Positions 1-5,266 of a stretch of DNA of 10,279 nt are shown here, piece after piece. The position numbers and the translations under genes were made by a program. Under the pieces are notes generated by a model. That model worked only from the letters and a program-made list of their open reading frames with translations. It did not search any database and was not told where the DNA came from. The stretch spans positions 1 to 10,279 of the forward strand of contig DIWT01000014.1 of the NCBI GenBank assembly GCA_002435745.1. The letters are read 5' to 3'. The stretch comes from a bacterium UBP15_UBA6099 (GTDB lineage Bacteria; UBP15; UBA6099). How positions within the stretch are numbered: position 1 is the stretch's first letter; each line of letters opens with the position of its first letter.

Positions 1-84
1 GGTACTATAAATGGGGGCAGATCAATAGCAATAAACACATTTGAATCCGTTAAAAGTTCTATCAGAAGATTTCCAAATAGTTGA
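1..84 (+). CDS. Possible 3' end of an unidentified gene (partial)
   Basis: Frame 1 is open from the window edge to a TGA at 82-84, giving 27 codons that end in ...VKSSIRRFPNS. The other two forward frames close early, at 8-10 and at 52-54. The composition is AT-rich, unlike the GC-rich genes downstream. The residue mix (INGGRSIAINTFESV) is protein-like, but 27 codons are too few to identify a family or to exclude chance. The opposite strand is also open through most of this stretch without a good start codon, so even the strand is uncertain. Confidence 0.3.
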   Translation, partial: GTINGGRSIAINTFESVKSSIRRFPNS

Positions 85-431
85 TTGTTTTTTCGAAAAG
101 CGGTAACTCACCTTCAAGTGACATTTCACCTATAAGGTGAAAAAATCAAGATATAAGCGATTAAAGACAAAAAAAATTGGGACTTCCGTCTTCGACTTTT
201 GCGGTTGAAGCTGAATCTTTTTTTCATCCGTGAGGTTTAGGCGGACATCCGTGTCCTGTTCAGCTCCGCTCCGGTCTTTCTTGAAATCCCACTGGAACAG
301 AGTTATCGCACATAAAGTCAATCGGCGGAATCCGGGAAAACTTTAGCGTTTCTCAATTATTTTCGGAATTGATGCAACGCGATAATGCGCAAGAAACAGG
401 AGGCGGCAAGGCTGCGCTCCGAGGGGGGATG
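85..431. other. Non-coding intergenic stretch, AT-rich then mixed
   Basis: No convincing gene is visible. A minus-strand open stretch of 63 codons (321 to 130) would need a TTG start, has no Shine-Dalgarno sequence, and ends in a low-complexity AT tail. Small hairpins occur at 125-141, 190-210 (seven pairs with one G-T, seven-base loop, then T's at 218-224) and 243-256 (GGACA/TGTCC). The 190-224 structure could be a weak terminator for an upstream + strand transcript, but its T-run begins 8 nt after the stem. Confidence 0.4.
125..141. other. Small perfect hairpin TTCACC-TATAA-GGTGAA
   Basis: A 6-bp perfect inverted repeat with a 5-nt loop, followed on the + strand by A's. An upstream CACTT/AAGTG pairing (overlapping 108-123) can compete with it. 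There is no T-tract on either strand immediately after the stem, so it is not a standard intrinsic terminator. Function is unknown and it may be chance in AT-rich DNA. Confidence 0.3.
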
Positions 432-460
432 TTTACAACCGCCGCGTCCGCTGTTAGAAT
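432..460 (+). promoter_or_regulatory. Sigma70-type promoter for the slipin gene
   Basis: TTTACA (432-437) and TAGAAT (455-460) are separated by exactly 17 nt, each differing from consensus by one base. A start site near 467 would give a leader of about 35 nt. That leader carries GGAGGT at 488-493, seven bases before the ATG at 501. Geometry and position agree well; the call is by inspection only. Confidence 0.55.
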
Positions 461-500
461 ATTATGTCGATAACCGATAGAAAAGGCGGAGGTAAAGAAA

Positions 501-1265
501 ATGTTGGAAGGTATATTGCCCGTAGTAGTAATAGTGGCATTGGCTCTGTTCGCGTCCGTGAAGATACTGCCCGAATATGAAAGAGCGGTCATATTCAGGC
601 TGGGCCGTCTGAGCAAGGCCCTCATCGGCGGGAACGGCCCCGGACTGATTATCATCATCCCCGGAGTCGACCGCGCGGTAAGAGTCGATATGCGAGTCAT
701 CACAATGGACGTTCCCACTCAGGAAGTTATTACCAAAGACAACGTCCCCGTGAAAGTGAATGCCGTCATTTATTTCAGGGTTGTGGAGCCGCAGAACGCC
801 ATCGTGGACGTGGAGAATTTCATAGCGGCGACATCCCAGATTTCCCAGACAACTCTGCGGAGCGTGCTGGGCGAAAGCGAACTGGACGAACTGTTGTCCC
901 AGAGAGAGAAAATCAACCTCAAACTGCAGGAGATAATCGACAAACACACCGACCCGTGGGGCATTAAGGTTTCCACAGTCGAGGTGAAAGACGTCGAGCT
1001 GCCGCAGGAAATGAAACGCGCTATGGCCAAACAGGCGGAAGCGGAACGCGAACGCCGCGCGAAAATCATCAGCGCGGAAGGCGAATTCCAAGCCTCCCAG
1101 AAACTGGCCGACGCCGCCAAAGTCATGTCTGCGGATCCGATAGCCATTCAGCTCAGATATCTTCAGACCCTGACAGAGATAGCAACCGAGAACAACTCGA
1201 CCACTCTCTTCCCGATTCCGATAGATTTGCTGACACCCTTCCTCAAGAGGGGCGACAAGTCTTAA
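501..1265 (+). CDS. Slipin / stomatin-like SPFH-domain membrane protein
   Basis: A 254-residue SPFH (band 7) protein of the bacterial slipin type, full length for the family. Residues about 4-20 form one N-terminal membrane anchor. The sequence PEYERAVIFRLGR then opens the SPFH domain (about 22-180). The following charged helix (EMKRAMAKQAEAERERRAKI) is the usual oligomerising coiled coil. The C-terminal motif NNSTTLFPIPIDLL is typical of slipins. These proteins form membrane-bound rings or scaffolds linked to membrane order and protease partners; the exact role here is inferred. The ATG at 501 is set by GGAGGT seven bases upstream, and a good promoter lies at 432-460. Bacterial slipin genes are often paired with an NfeD-family gene, but none is adjacent, and a hairpin follows directly, so it appears monocistronic. 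Confidence 0.93.
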   Translation: MLEGILPVVVIVALALFASVKILPEYERAVIFRLGRLSKALIGGNGPGLIIIIPGVDRAVRVDMRVITMDVPTQEVITKDNVPVKVNAVIYFRVVEPQNAIVDVENFIAATSQISQTTLRSVLGESELDELLSQREKINLKLQEIIDKHTDPWGIKVSTVEVKDVELPQEMKRAMAKQAEAERERRAKIISAEGEFQASQKLADAAKVMSADPIAIQLRYLQTLTEIATENNSTTLFPIPIDLLTPFLKRGDKS

Positions 1266-1273
1266 CCGGTTCG

Positions 1274-1303
1274 GCGCTCAATCGAAATACCGATTGACGC
1301 TTT
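1274..1303 (+). terminator. Hairpin after the slipin gene, possible terminator
   Basis: GCG plus TCAATCG (1274-1284, one bulged C at 1277) pairs with CGATTGA plus CGC (1291-1300) around a six-base loop, starting 9 nt past the stop codon. Only three T's follow, so termination efficiency is doubtful. Location and stem strength favour a 3'-end structure for the slipin transcript. Confidence 0.45.
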
Positions 1304-1478
1304 GCGCAAATAGATAGAGTGATTTTCATCCATATAGCGGATGATGGTTTGGAATGCTTTTGCTCCGGATTCGTCGATATAGCCGACGAACCGGGGCGAT
1401 TTTCATAGCAGCAAACTGCTTCACACCCCCAAACAACAGCCCCATTACCACGAATACTCAGCCAGTGAAAAGGCACAA
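1304..1478. other. Intergenic DNA between slipin terminator and repeat cluster
   Basis: No supported gene. A minus-strand open stretch of about 45 codons (about 1396 to 1262) has protein-like composition but no start codon at its beginning, so it may be a decayed gene remnant. A 5-bp hairpin (AGCAG-CAAA-CTGCT) lies at 1407-1420. No promoter pattern stands out. Confidence 0.35.
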
Positions 1479-1509
1479 TTTGGAGTGCGGCAATTCGCCG
1501 CACTCCAAA
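1479..1509. repeat. 13-bp perfect palindrome heading direct repeat copy A
   Basis: TTTGGAGTGCGGC (1479-1491) and its exact complement (1497-1509) flank the five-base loop AATTC. The right arm runs into the 90-bp direct repeat starting at 1501, so the palindrome and the repeat seem to be parts of one element. It is too stable and exact to be chance. It resembles REP-type extragenic palindromes, though no database check was possible. Confidence 0.8.
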
Positions 1510-1590
1510 ATTAGGTTTTGTGCGCTAAATATTCCTTAAAACAAATAAATGATTATGCAGACTGGACTAATTGAGTTTCAGTGGCAATCA
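1501..1590. repeat. 90-bp direct repeat, copy A
   Basis: This aligns without gaps to 1859-1948. By hand count about 78 of 90 positions agree. Shared blocks include CTCCAAAATTAGG, GTGCGCTAAATATTCCTTAA and GAGTTTCAGTGG. Most differences are C/T or A/G transitions, as expected for old copies of one sequence. No coding potential is evident. It ends in CAATCA just before the GC-rich spacer. Confidence 0.85.
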
Positions 1591-1723
1591 GGAATGCCTT
1601 TGGTGTGGCGGGTGGGTTTTTAGTGTGGCGAAAAGCGGGTTCGAGCAGCCGCGAAGGGGGCGTTGCGAGTCCCCAGTTTTTCGCGGCGGCGGGCAGAGGA
1701 AAAACGGCGGGGGTGGAAAATGC
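1591..1723. repeat. GC-rich spacer segment between direct repeats, with short tandem motif
   Basis: GC-rich DNA between copy A and the palindrome cluster. GTGTGGCG occurs at 1603-1610 and again at 1623-1630, a 20-nt period. G-runs and GCG-rich blocks follow. Long open frames run through it on both strands, but they lack ribosome binding sites, read through repeats and palindromes, and give low-complexity Pro/Arg/Gly-rich products. I judge it non-coding repeat DNA. Confidence 0.5.
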
Positions 1724-1743
1724 GGGCAATTCGTGAATTGCCC
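1724..1743. repeat. Palindrome 1 of spacer: GGGCAATTC-GT-GAATTGCCC
   Basis: A 9-bp perfect stem with a two-base loop, followed by CTACG. The near-zero loop makes it a cruciform-like palindrome rather than an RNA-terminator-like hairpin. It is the first of three in about 135 bp whose centres are built on an (A/G)TGAAT core. Confidence 0.75.
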
Positions 1744-1780
1744 CTACGTTCATTTTTTTGTCATCGGGCGAAGGAAAGAG

Positions 1781-1804
1781 GGGCGGGAATCGGCGTTCCC
1801 GCCC
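1781..1804. repeat. Palindrome 2 of spacer: GGGCGGGAA stem
   Basis: GGGCGGGAA (1781-1789) pairs perfectly with TTCCCGCCC (1796-1804) around TCGGCG. It is followed by CTAC, the same trinucleotide context (CCCTAC) that follows palindrome 1. This suggests the two are members of one extragenic repeat class with variable stems. Confidence 0.75.
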
Positions 1805-1813
1805 TACACGAGA

Positions 1814-1833
1814 GCCGGGAATGAATTCCCGGC
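1814..1833. repeat. Palindrome 3 of spacer: GCCGGGAAT-GA-ATTCCCGGC
   Basis: A 9-bp perfect stem with the two-base loop GA, ten bases after palindrome 2. It contains the ATGAAT centre also seen at 1848-1853 and, as GTGAAT, at 1733-1738. Confidence 0.75.
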
Positions 1834-1841
1834 AAGGCAAA

Positions 1842-1859
1842 GCGGCGATGAATCGCAGC
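1842..1859. repeat. Palindrome heading direct repeat copy B
   Basis: GCGGCGAT (1842-1849) and ATCGCAGC (1852-1859) pair at seven of eight positions around GA. It abuts copy B exactly as the 1479-1509 palindrome abuts copy A, but its core is different and the outer TTTGGAGT arm is missing. The two repeat copies therefore carry different palindromic heads. Confidence 0.65.
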
Positions 1860-1948
1860 GCTCCAAAATTAGGCTTCGTGCGCTAAATATTCCTTAAAAT
1901 AAACAAATAAATATGCTGGCTAGACTAACTGAGTTTCAGTGGTAATCA
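1859..1948. repeat. 90-bp direct repeat, copy B
   Basis: The second copy of the repeat at 1501-1590, same length and orientation, with about 12 substitutions and no gaps. It is preceded by palindrome 1842-1859 and followed by ordinary AT-rich DNA, so 1948 probably marks the element end. The two copies lie 268 bp apart. Confidence 0.85.
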
Positions 1949-1961
1949 TGTAGTTTTTTTA

Positions 1962-1990
1962 TTGTCATGTATCTGATTCATGTGCAGAAT
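1962..1990 (+). promoter_or_regulatory. Candidate promoter for the 2155-7390 gene cluster
   Basis: TTGTCA (1962-1967) and CAGAAT (1985-1990) are 17 nt apart, just beyond repeat copy B. A start near 1997 would leave a leader of about 155 nt. The -10 matches only four of six consensus bases, and an alternative AT-rich segment at 2101-2118 cannot be excluded. A 5-bp hairpin (GCTCA/TGAGC, 2046-2059) lies in the putative leader. Confidence 0.3.
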
Positions 1991-2154
1991 AAATTAGCAT
2001 TCGAAATTCCCGAATTGTTTTTCCCGCAAACTTACTGAAAAAAGCGCTCAACCATGAGCATAACCCTTCAATCCATTGCGCCGCTATGAAATTTCGGGTG
2101 TTTATCTTATCATATAGTTCGACTGTCGTTTGAGTCGGCGGGGAATGACTATTT

Positions 2155-2625
2155 ATGAATATGAAGGAAATCGGAACTCCGAGGAAAGCTTTCGGGATCG
2201 TGTGGGCGGCGGAGCTTGTGGCTCCGGCTATTTATGTGGTTATCGGACACAGTTTCATCAAAGGCGGGGCGATAGGCGCTTTTGCGTCCGGAAACTCTAT
2301 GCTTATGAAGGCGATGCTTGCGACGGGAGCCTTGGTTTTTATCGCCGGATTCGTTTTTCCGCAGATGAGGTTGAACGACGCCGCTTTTCAGAAGAAAGGC
2401 GGCGCGGACGAAGCCGCGCAATACGTCTTTACCACAGGGCTGATATCTCTGGGGATGTTTGAGACCGTCCCCCTGCTCGCTCTGGTATGGGGATTCGTCG
2501 CCGGGGATTTGACCTACCTTGTTCCTTCCGCAGTCATAGCGATGATAGCGATAATTTTCATGCGCGGCCAGATAAATATGAGTTTCGACAGAGTTGAATC
2601 GTTGTTTCCGAACGGGAGAGGATAA
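2155..2625 (+). CDS. Unknown four-helix integral membrane protein
   Basis: 156 residues with four hydrophobic segments at about 13-35, 50-70, 88-115 and 117-136, and a short polar tail. I do not recognise the family. Segments 1 and 3 each carry an acidic residue inside the membrane span (E20 in WAAELVAPAIY, E103 in MFETVPLLALV), each followed by a proline. This gives the look of two similar helical hairpins and recalls rotary-ATPase proteolipid (subunit c) helices. That resemblance is visual only. The ATG at 2155 has GGCGGGGA ten bases upstream; an in-frame ATG at 2161 is less well spaced. The next gene starts 1 nt after the stop, so the two products are probably cotranslated. Confidence 0.8.
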   Translation: MNMKEIGTPRKAFGIVWAAELVAPAIYVVIGHSFIKGGAIGAFASGNSMLMKAMLATGALVFIAGFVFPQMRLNDAAFQKKGGADEAAQYVFTTGLISLGMFETVPLLALVWGFVAGDLTYLVPSAVIAMIAIIFMRGQINMSFDRVESLFPNGRG

Positions 2626-2626
2626 C

Positions 2627-3334
2627 ATGCCGAGCGCCGAAAAAGGGCCTGAAGCGGTCAGAAAAATCTTTCAAACAAAAAAGATGGCGCTGATAGCGAG
2701 CCTGCCCGCTAATGACGTTGGGCTTGCGGTTGCGGCGCAAGCGGGCGGAGCGGATATGATAAAGATACATCTGAATGTCCGCCACGCGGCGAGCGGCGCG
2801 TGTTTCGGCTCTTTCGAAGAGGAGCGCGCAGGCATCGAGGCAGCGCTGGCCGCCGTCGATATCCCCGTCGGGATAATGCCGGGAGCGGCAACGGCGGCGG
2901 CCGCGCTTGAACTGGAAACTCTTGCGGAAATGGGAATCGCGTTTTACGACATTTACGCTAGCGACATGCCTGCGGAATATCTCAAAATCGAAGGAATAGA
3001 GGCAATGGTCGCGCTCGGTCCGGACTGGCGGGAATGGGAGCCGGAAAGATATTCTTCGCTGGGAGTCGGGCTGCTCGAAGCTTCCATAGTGAAACATGAG
3101 GAATACGGCAAGCCGCTTTTCGCGTCCGACCTCGCGGCGTATTCGAAGATAGCGGCTGCGTTCGCGGGCGCGGTTGTCGTTCCGACGCAGAAAGCCATTA
3201 AACCCGAAGAAACCGCGCTGCTGGCAAGATGCGGCGTCAGAGGTTTGATGATAGGGAAAATCGTCGCGGGGGACAGCGCGTCCTCCTTTGAAAAGAGCGC
3301 GGCGGAATTCGCCCGGCGCATCGCCGAGCTTTAG
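2627..3334 (+). CDS. Unidentified TIM-barrel-like protein (235 aa)
   Basis: A soluble 235-residue protein with alternating short beta strands and helices: MALIASL, ADMIKIHLN, PVGIMPG, FYDIYA, AMVALG, PLFAS, AVVVPTQ and GLMIGKIV. This is the periodicity of a (beta/alpha)8 barrel of the phosphate-binding type. The late GVRGLMIGKIV segment sits where such barrels bind a phosphate group. HLNVRHAASG (48-57) and GIMPGAA look like conserved active-site loops. I cannot name the reaction; a sugar-phosphate epimerase/aldolase or an HisA/TrpF-like enzyme are possibilities only. The start is ATG 2627, with GGAG at 2615-2618; an in-frame ATG at 2594 lies inside the previous gene and lacks a site. It lies 1 nt from the membrane protein and 20 nt before lgt. 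Confidence 0.85.
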   Translation: MPSAEKGPEAVRKIFQTKKMALIASLPANDVGLAVAAQAGGADMIKIHLNVRHAASGACFGSFEEERAGIEAALAAVDIPVGIMPGAATAAAALELETLAEMGIAFYDIYASDMPAEYLKIEGIEAMVALGPDWREWEPERYSSLGVGLLEASIVKHEEYGKPLFASDLAAYSKIAAAFAGAVVVPTQKAIKPEETALLARCGVRGLMIGKIVAGDSASSFEKSAAEFARRIAEL

Positions 3335-3354
3335 CCGCCCGGCTCCGGAGTTCT

Positions 3355-4236
3355 ATGCATCCAATATTCTTTTCTTTTCCGCAGATTGAGATTCTCGGCA
3401 GGACGGTCGGGCCGTTGCATATTCACGCTTACGGCGTGATGCTCGCGGTGGCTTTTCTGTTCGGCCTCGCGCTGCTCGTAAGAGAAGGCCGCCGCTACAA
3501 GTTCTCTTCCGACGACATGCTGGACATGACGATTTACATAATTGTTTCCAGCATAATCGGCGCGCGCATCATGTACATCTTATTGTCAATAGGCGACTAT
3601 TCCACCGACCCTCTTGGGGCGTTGAAGATATACGAAGGCGGGCTTTCGCAGCACGGCGGAGTAATCGGAGGCTTTGCGGGGCTTGCGCTGTTCGGTTGGA
3701 GAAAGAAATATTCCATCGCGGCGCTGTGCGACGCGGCGGCTCCGCCTCTTGTTCTCGGTTCGGCGGTCGCAAGATGGGGATGCTTCCTGAACGGATGCTG
3801 TTACGGCGCGCCGTGGAACGGGCCTTTCGCTGTGATTTTTCCCTCGCTCGGCGACGGTCTCCCCCGCCACCCGGCGATGCTTTACGACTCTTTCCTGCAT
3901 TTCGCGCTGCTCGGCGCGATGTTCGCCCTCAGACGTTTCAAGCGGAAAGACGGGGACATGGTGGCGTTCTATCTTGTCGGTTTCGCTATTCTCAGATTCA
4001 TCACTGAAATATTCCGCTCCGGGAACACCGGCGTGGCAGTCGTCGGAACGATAACCATAGCGCAGCTTGTGTCGATTCCGCTGATTGCCGCAGGGATATT
4101 CATCTATACGAGGCCCGCGAAACCCGCCGCCGCGCTTCCCGCTAAAAATAACAAAAAGAACTCAAACCCGCCGAAGAAAACCAAAGGCTCCTCCGCGTCC
4201 GCCCCCCAGAAAAAGAAAAACAAGGGGAAGCGCTGA
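3355..4236 (+). CDS. lgt: Phosphatidylglycerol-prolipoprotein diacylglyceryl transferase
   Basis: Lgt moves diacylglycerol from phosphatidylglycerol to the lipobox cysteine of prolipoproteins in the inner membrane, the first step of lipoprotein maturation. The 293-residue protein is polytopic. It shows HAYGVM (Y26), the GGLSQHGG loop (H100), the signature ARWGCFLNGCCYG (R140, N146), RHPAMLYD, and the late RFITEIFR arginine. All match residues known to matter in Lgt. The signature is the GCFLNGCCYG variant rather than the E. coli form. After the last helix, residues from about 252 form a Lys/Pro/Ser-rich tail with about 12 lysines, not part of the catalytic core. GGAG ends four bases before the ATG. 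The next gene starts four bases after the stop. Confidence 0.96.
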   Translation: MHPIFFSFPQIEILGRTVGPLHIHAYGVMLAVAFLFGLALLVREGRRYKFSSDDMLDMTIYIIVSSIIGARIMYILLSIGDYSTDPLGALKIYEGGLSQHGGVIGGFAGLALFGWRKKYSIAALCDAAAPPLVLGSAVARWGCFLNGCCYGAPWNGPFAVIFPSLGDGLPRHPAMLYDSFLHFALLGAMFALRRFKRKDGDMVAFYLVGFAILRFITEIFRSGNTGVAVVGTITIAQLVSIPLIAAGIFIYTRPAKPAAALPAKNNKKNSNPPKKTKGSSASAPQKKKNKGKR

Positions 4237-4240
4237 AATC

Positions 4241-5266
4241 ATGTGTTCCGAATCGCCGCATGTCAATCAACTGGACGATGAGAATCTCGAAGACCGGGAA
4301 CATGAGTTTCAGGCTGAGGCCGACTGCTCCCGGCTCGACATGTTTATTAAGGAACGCCTGACGACTCTTTCTAGGGGCCACATTCAAAGGCTGATAAGAA
4401 CCGACTCCGTCTCTCTGAACGGCGTGGCCGCAAAACCTTCAAAGTCCGTCCGGCCCGGCGATTGGATAAGGGTCTCCCTTCCGCCGCTTCAACCTTCGGA
4501 TATCGTTCCGGAAGACATCCCGCTGGACATCATTTTCGAGGACGGCGATATAATAGTTGTCAACAAACCCAAGGGAATGACGGTTCATCCCGCGCCGAAT
4601 CAATCCACCGGAACGCTTGTAAACGCCCTGCTGAAATATTGCGGCGATAGCCTTTCCGGCATAAACGGAGTGGCCCGGCCCGGAATCGTTCACAGGATAG
4701 ACAAGGACACTTCCGGTTTGCTGGTGGTGGCAAAAACCGATTTCGCGCACAACCATATTGCCGAACAGATAAAGCTCCGAGAGACGACCAAGAAGTACAC
4801 TGCGGTCGCGCACGGCGCGCCGTCGAAAAGTTCCGGCCGCATCGAAACGCTCATCGCTCGCAATCCGAGAGACAGAAAAAAGATGTGCGTGGCGAAAAAG
4901 GACGGAAGAGACGCGATAACGCTATACGAAACGAAAGAAAGATTCGGGCATTTTTCCGAGATTGACGTAAGGATTCTGACCGGGCGCACGCATCAGATAC
5001 GGGTGCATCTGGCGCACATAGGATGCCCTATCGCAGGCGACGGCGCGTATGGCGGCGGCTCTCTTAAAACGCAGGAGCTTCGCGGGGATAGACGAGCGGC
5101 TTTTCAGGACGCCCTCGACCGGCTTCATGGACAGGCGCTTCACGCGCGCGAGATTTCTTTCAGACATCCGAGGACCAACGAGACTGTAAGTTTTACCGCG
5201 CCGCCCGCGCCGGACATAGCGGCATTCATTAATTTTCTAAAGGAGAACGATCCTCTTGAAGTTTAA
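4241..5266 (+). CDS. RluA/RluD-family pseudouridine synthase with S4 domain
   Basis: 341 residues that isomerise uridines in structured RNA, most likely 23S rRNA. Residues about 30-85 form an S4 RNA-binding domain (RLDMFIKERL, RGHIQRLI, SLNGVAAKPS). The catalytic domain carries DIIVVNKPKGMTVHPAP, then HRIDKDTSGL with the catalytic aspartate D154, and ends with LTGRTHQIRVHLAHIG and GDGAYGG. This domain order and length match RluD and the related Gram-positive YlyB group; the target uridines cannot be told from sequence. The ATG at 4241 lies just past the lgt stop, with an AGGGGA run about 12 bases upstream. A longer in-frame version from 4085 would overlap lgt by 150 nt with a basic low-complexity start, so I reject it. 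The 3' end overlaps tgt by 11 nt. Confidence 0.95.
   Translation: MCSESPHVNQLDDENLEDREHEFQAEADCSRLDMFIKERLTTLSRGHIQRLIRTDSVSLNGVAAKPSKSVRPGDWIRVSLPPLQPSDIVPEDIPLDIIFEDGDIIVVNKPKGMTVHPAPNQSTGTLVNALLKYCGDSLSGINGVARPGIVHRIDKDTSGLLVVAKTDFAHNHIAEQIKLRETTKKYTAVAHGAPSKSSGRIETLIARNPRDRKKMCVAKKDGRDAITLYETKERFGHFSEIDVRILTGRTHQIRVHLAHIGCPIAGDGAYGGGSLKTQELRGDRRAAFQDALDRLHGQALHAREISFRHPRTNETVSFTAPPAPDIAAFINFLKENDPLEV
5241..5258 (+). promoter_or_regulatory. Ribosome binding site selecting a TTG start for tgt
   Basis: AGGAG (5241-5245) lies ten bases before TTG 5256-5258, and both are inside the end of the preceding gene. The next in-frame ATG is codon 30, inside a conserved strand of the enzyme, so TTG is the credible start. 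This is the only non-ATG start among the confident genes here. Confidence 0.7.

Noticed and set aside
130..321. 63-codon minus-strand open frame near the left edge
   Set aside because: Requires a TTG start with no Shine-Dalgarno site and ends in a Phe/Leu-rich AT tract; not enough support.
462..1091. Long minus-strand open frame opposite the slipin gene
   Set aside because: The + strand encodes a full, recognisable slipin. The reverse translation is low-plausibility and has no binding site.
1553..1897. Open frames on both strands (about 95 and 108 codons) through the repeat region
   Set aside because: They read through direct repeats and palindromes, lack ribosome binding sites and give low-complexity products; absence of stops is explained by GC-rich repeat DNA.
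1501..1948. Possible CRISPR array
   Set aside because: Only two copies, 90 bp long, 268 bp apart, diverged, with no cas genes. This does not fit repeat or spacer sizes.
1479..1948. Possible insertion sequence
   Set aside because: No transposase frame, no terminal inverted repeats bounding the whole unit and no clear target duplication; extragenic repeats explain it better.
1991..2154. Riboswitch or attenuator in the leader of the gene cluster
   Set aside because: Only a 5-bp hairpin (2046-2059) is visible, with no recognisable riboswitch core or leader peptide.
2149..2628. Minus-strand open frame opposite the membrane protein gene
   Set aside because: The + strand product has clear membrane segments, a ribosome binding site and operon spacing; the reverse product is His/Arg/Ser-rich and unconvincing.
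4085..4240. N-terminal extension of the pseudouridine synthase
   Set aside because: It would overlap lgt by 150 nt and add a basic low-complexity segment that is the Lgt tail read in another frame. The S4 domain is complete from 4241.
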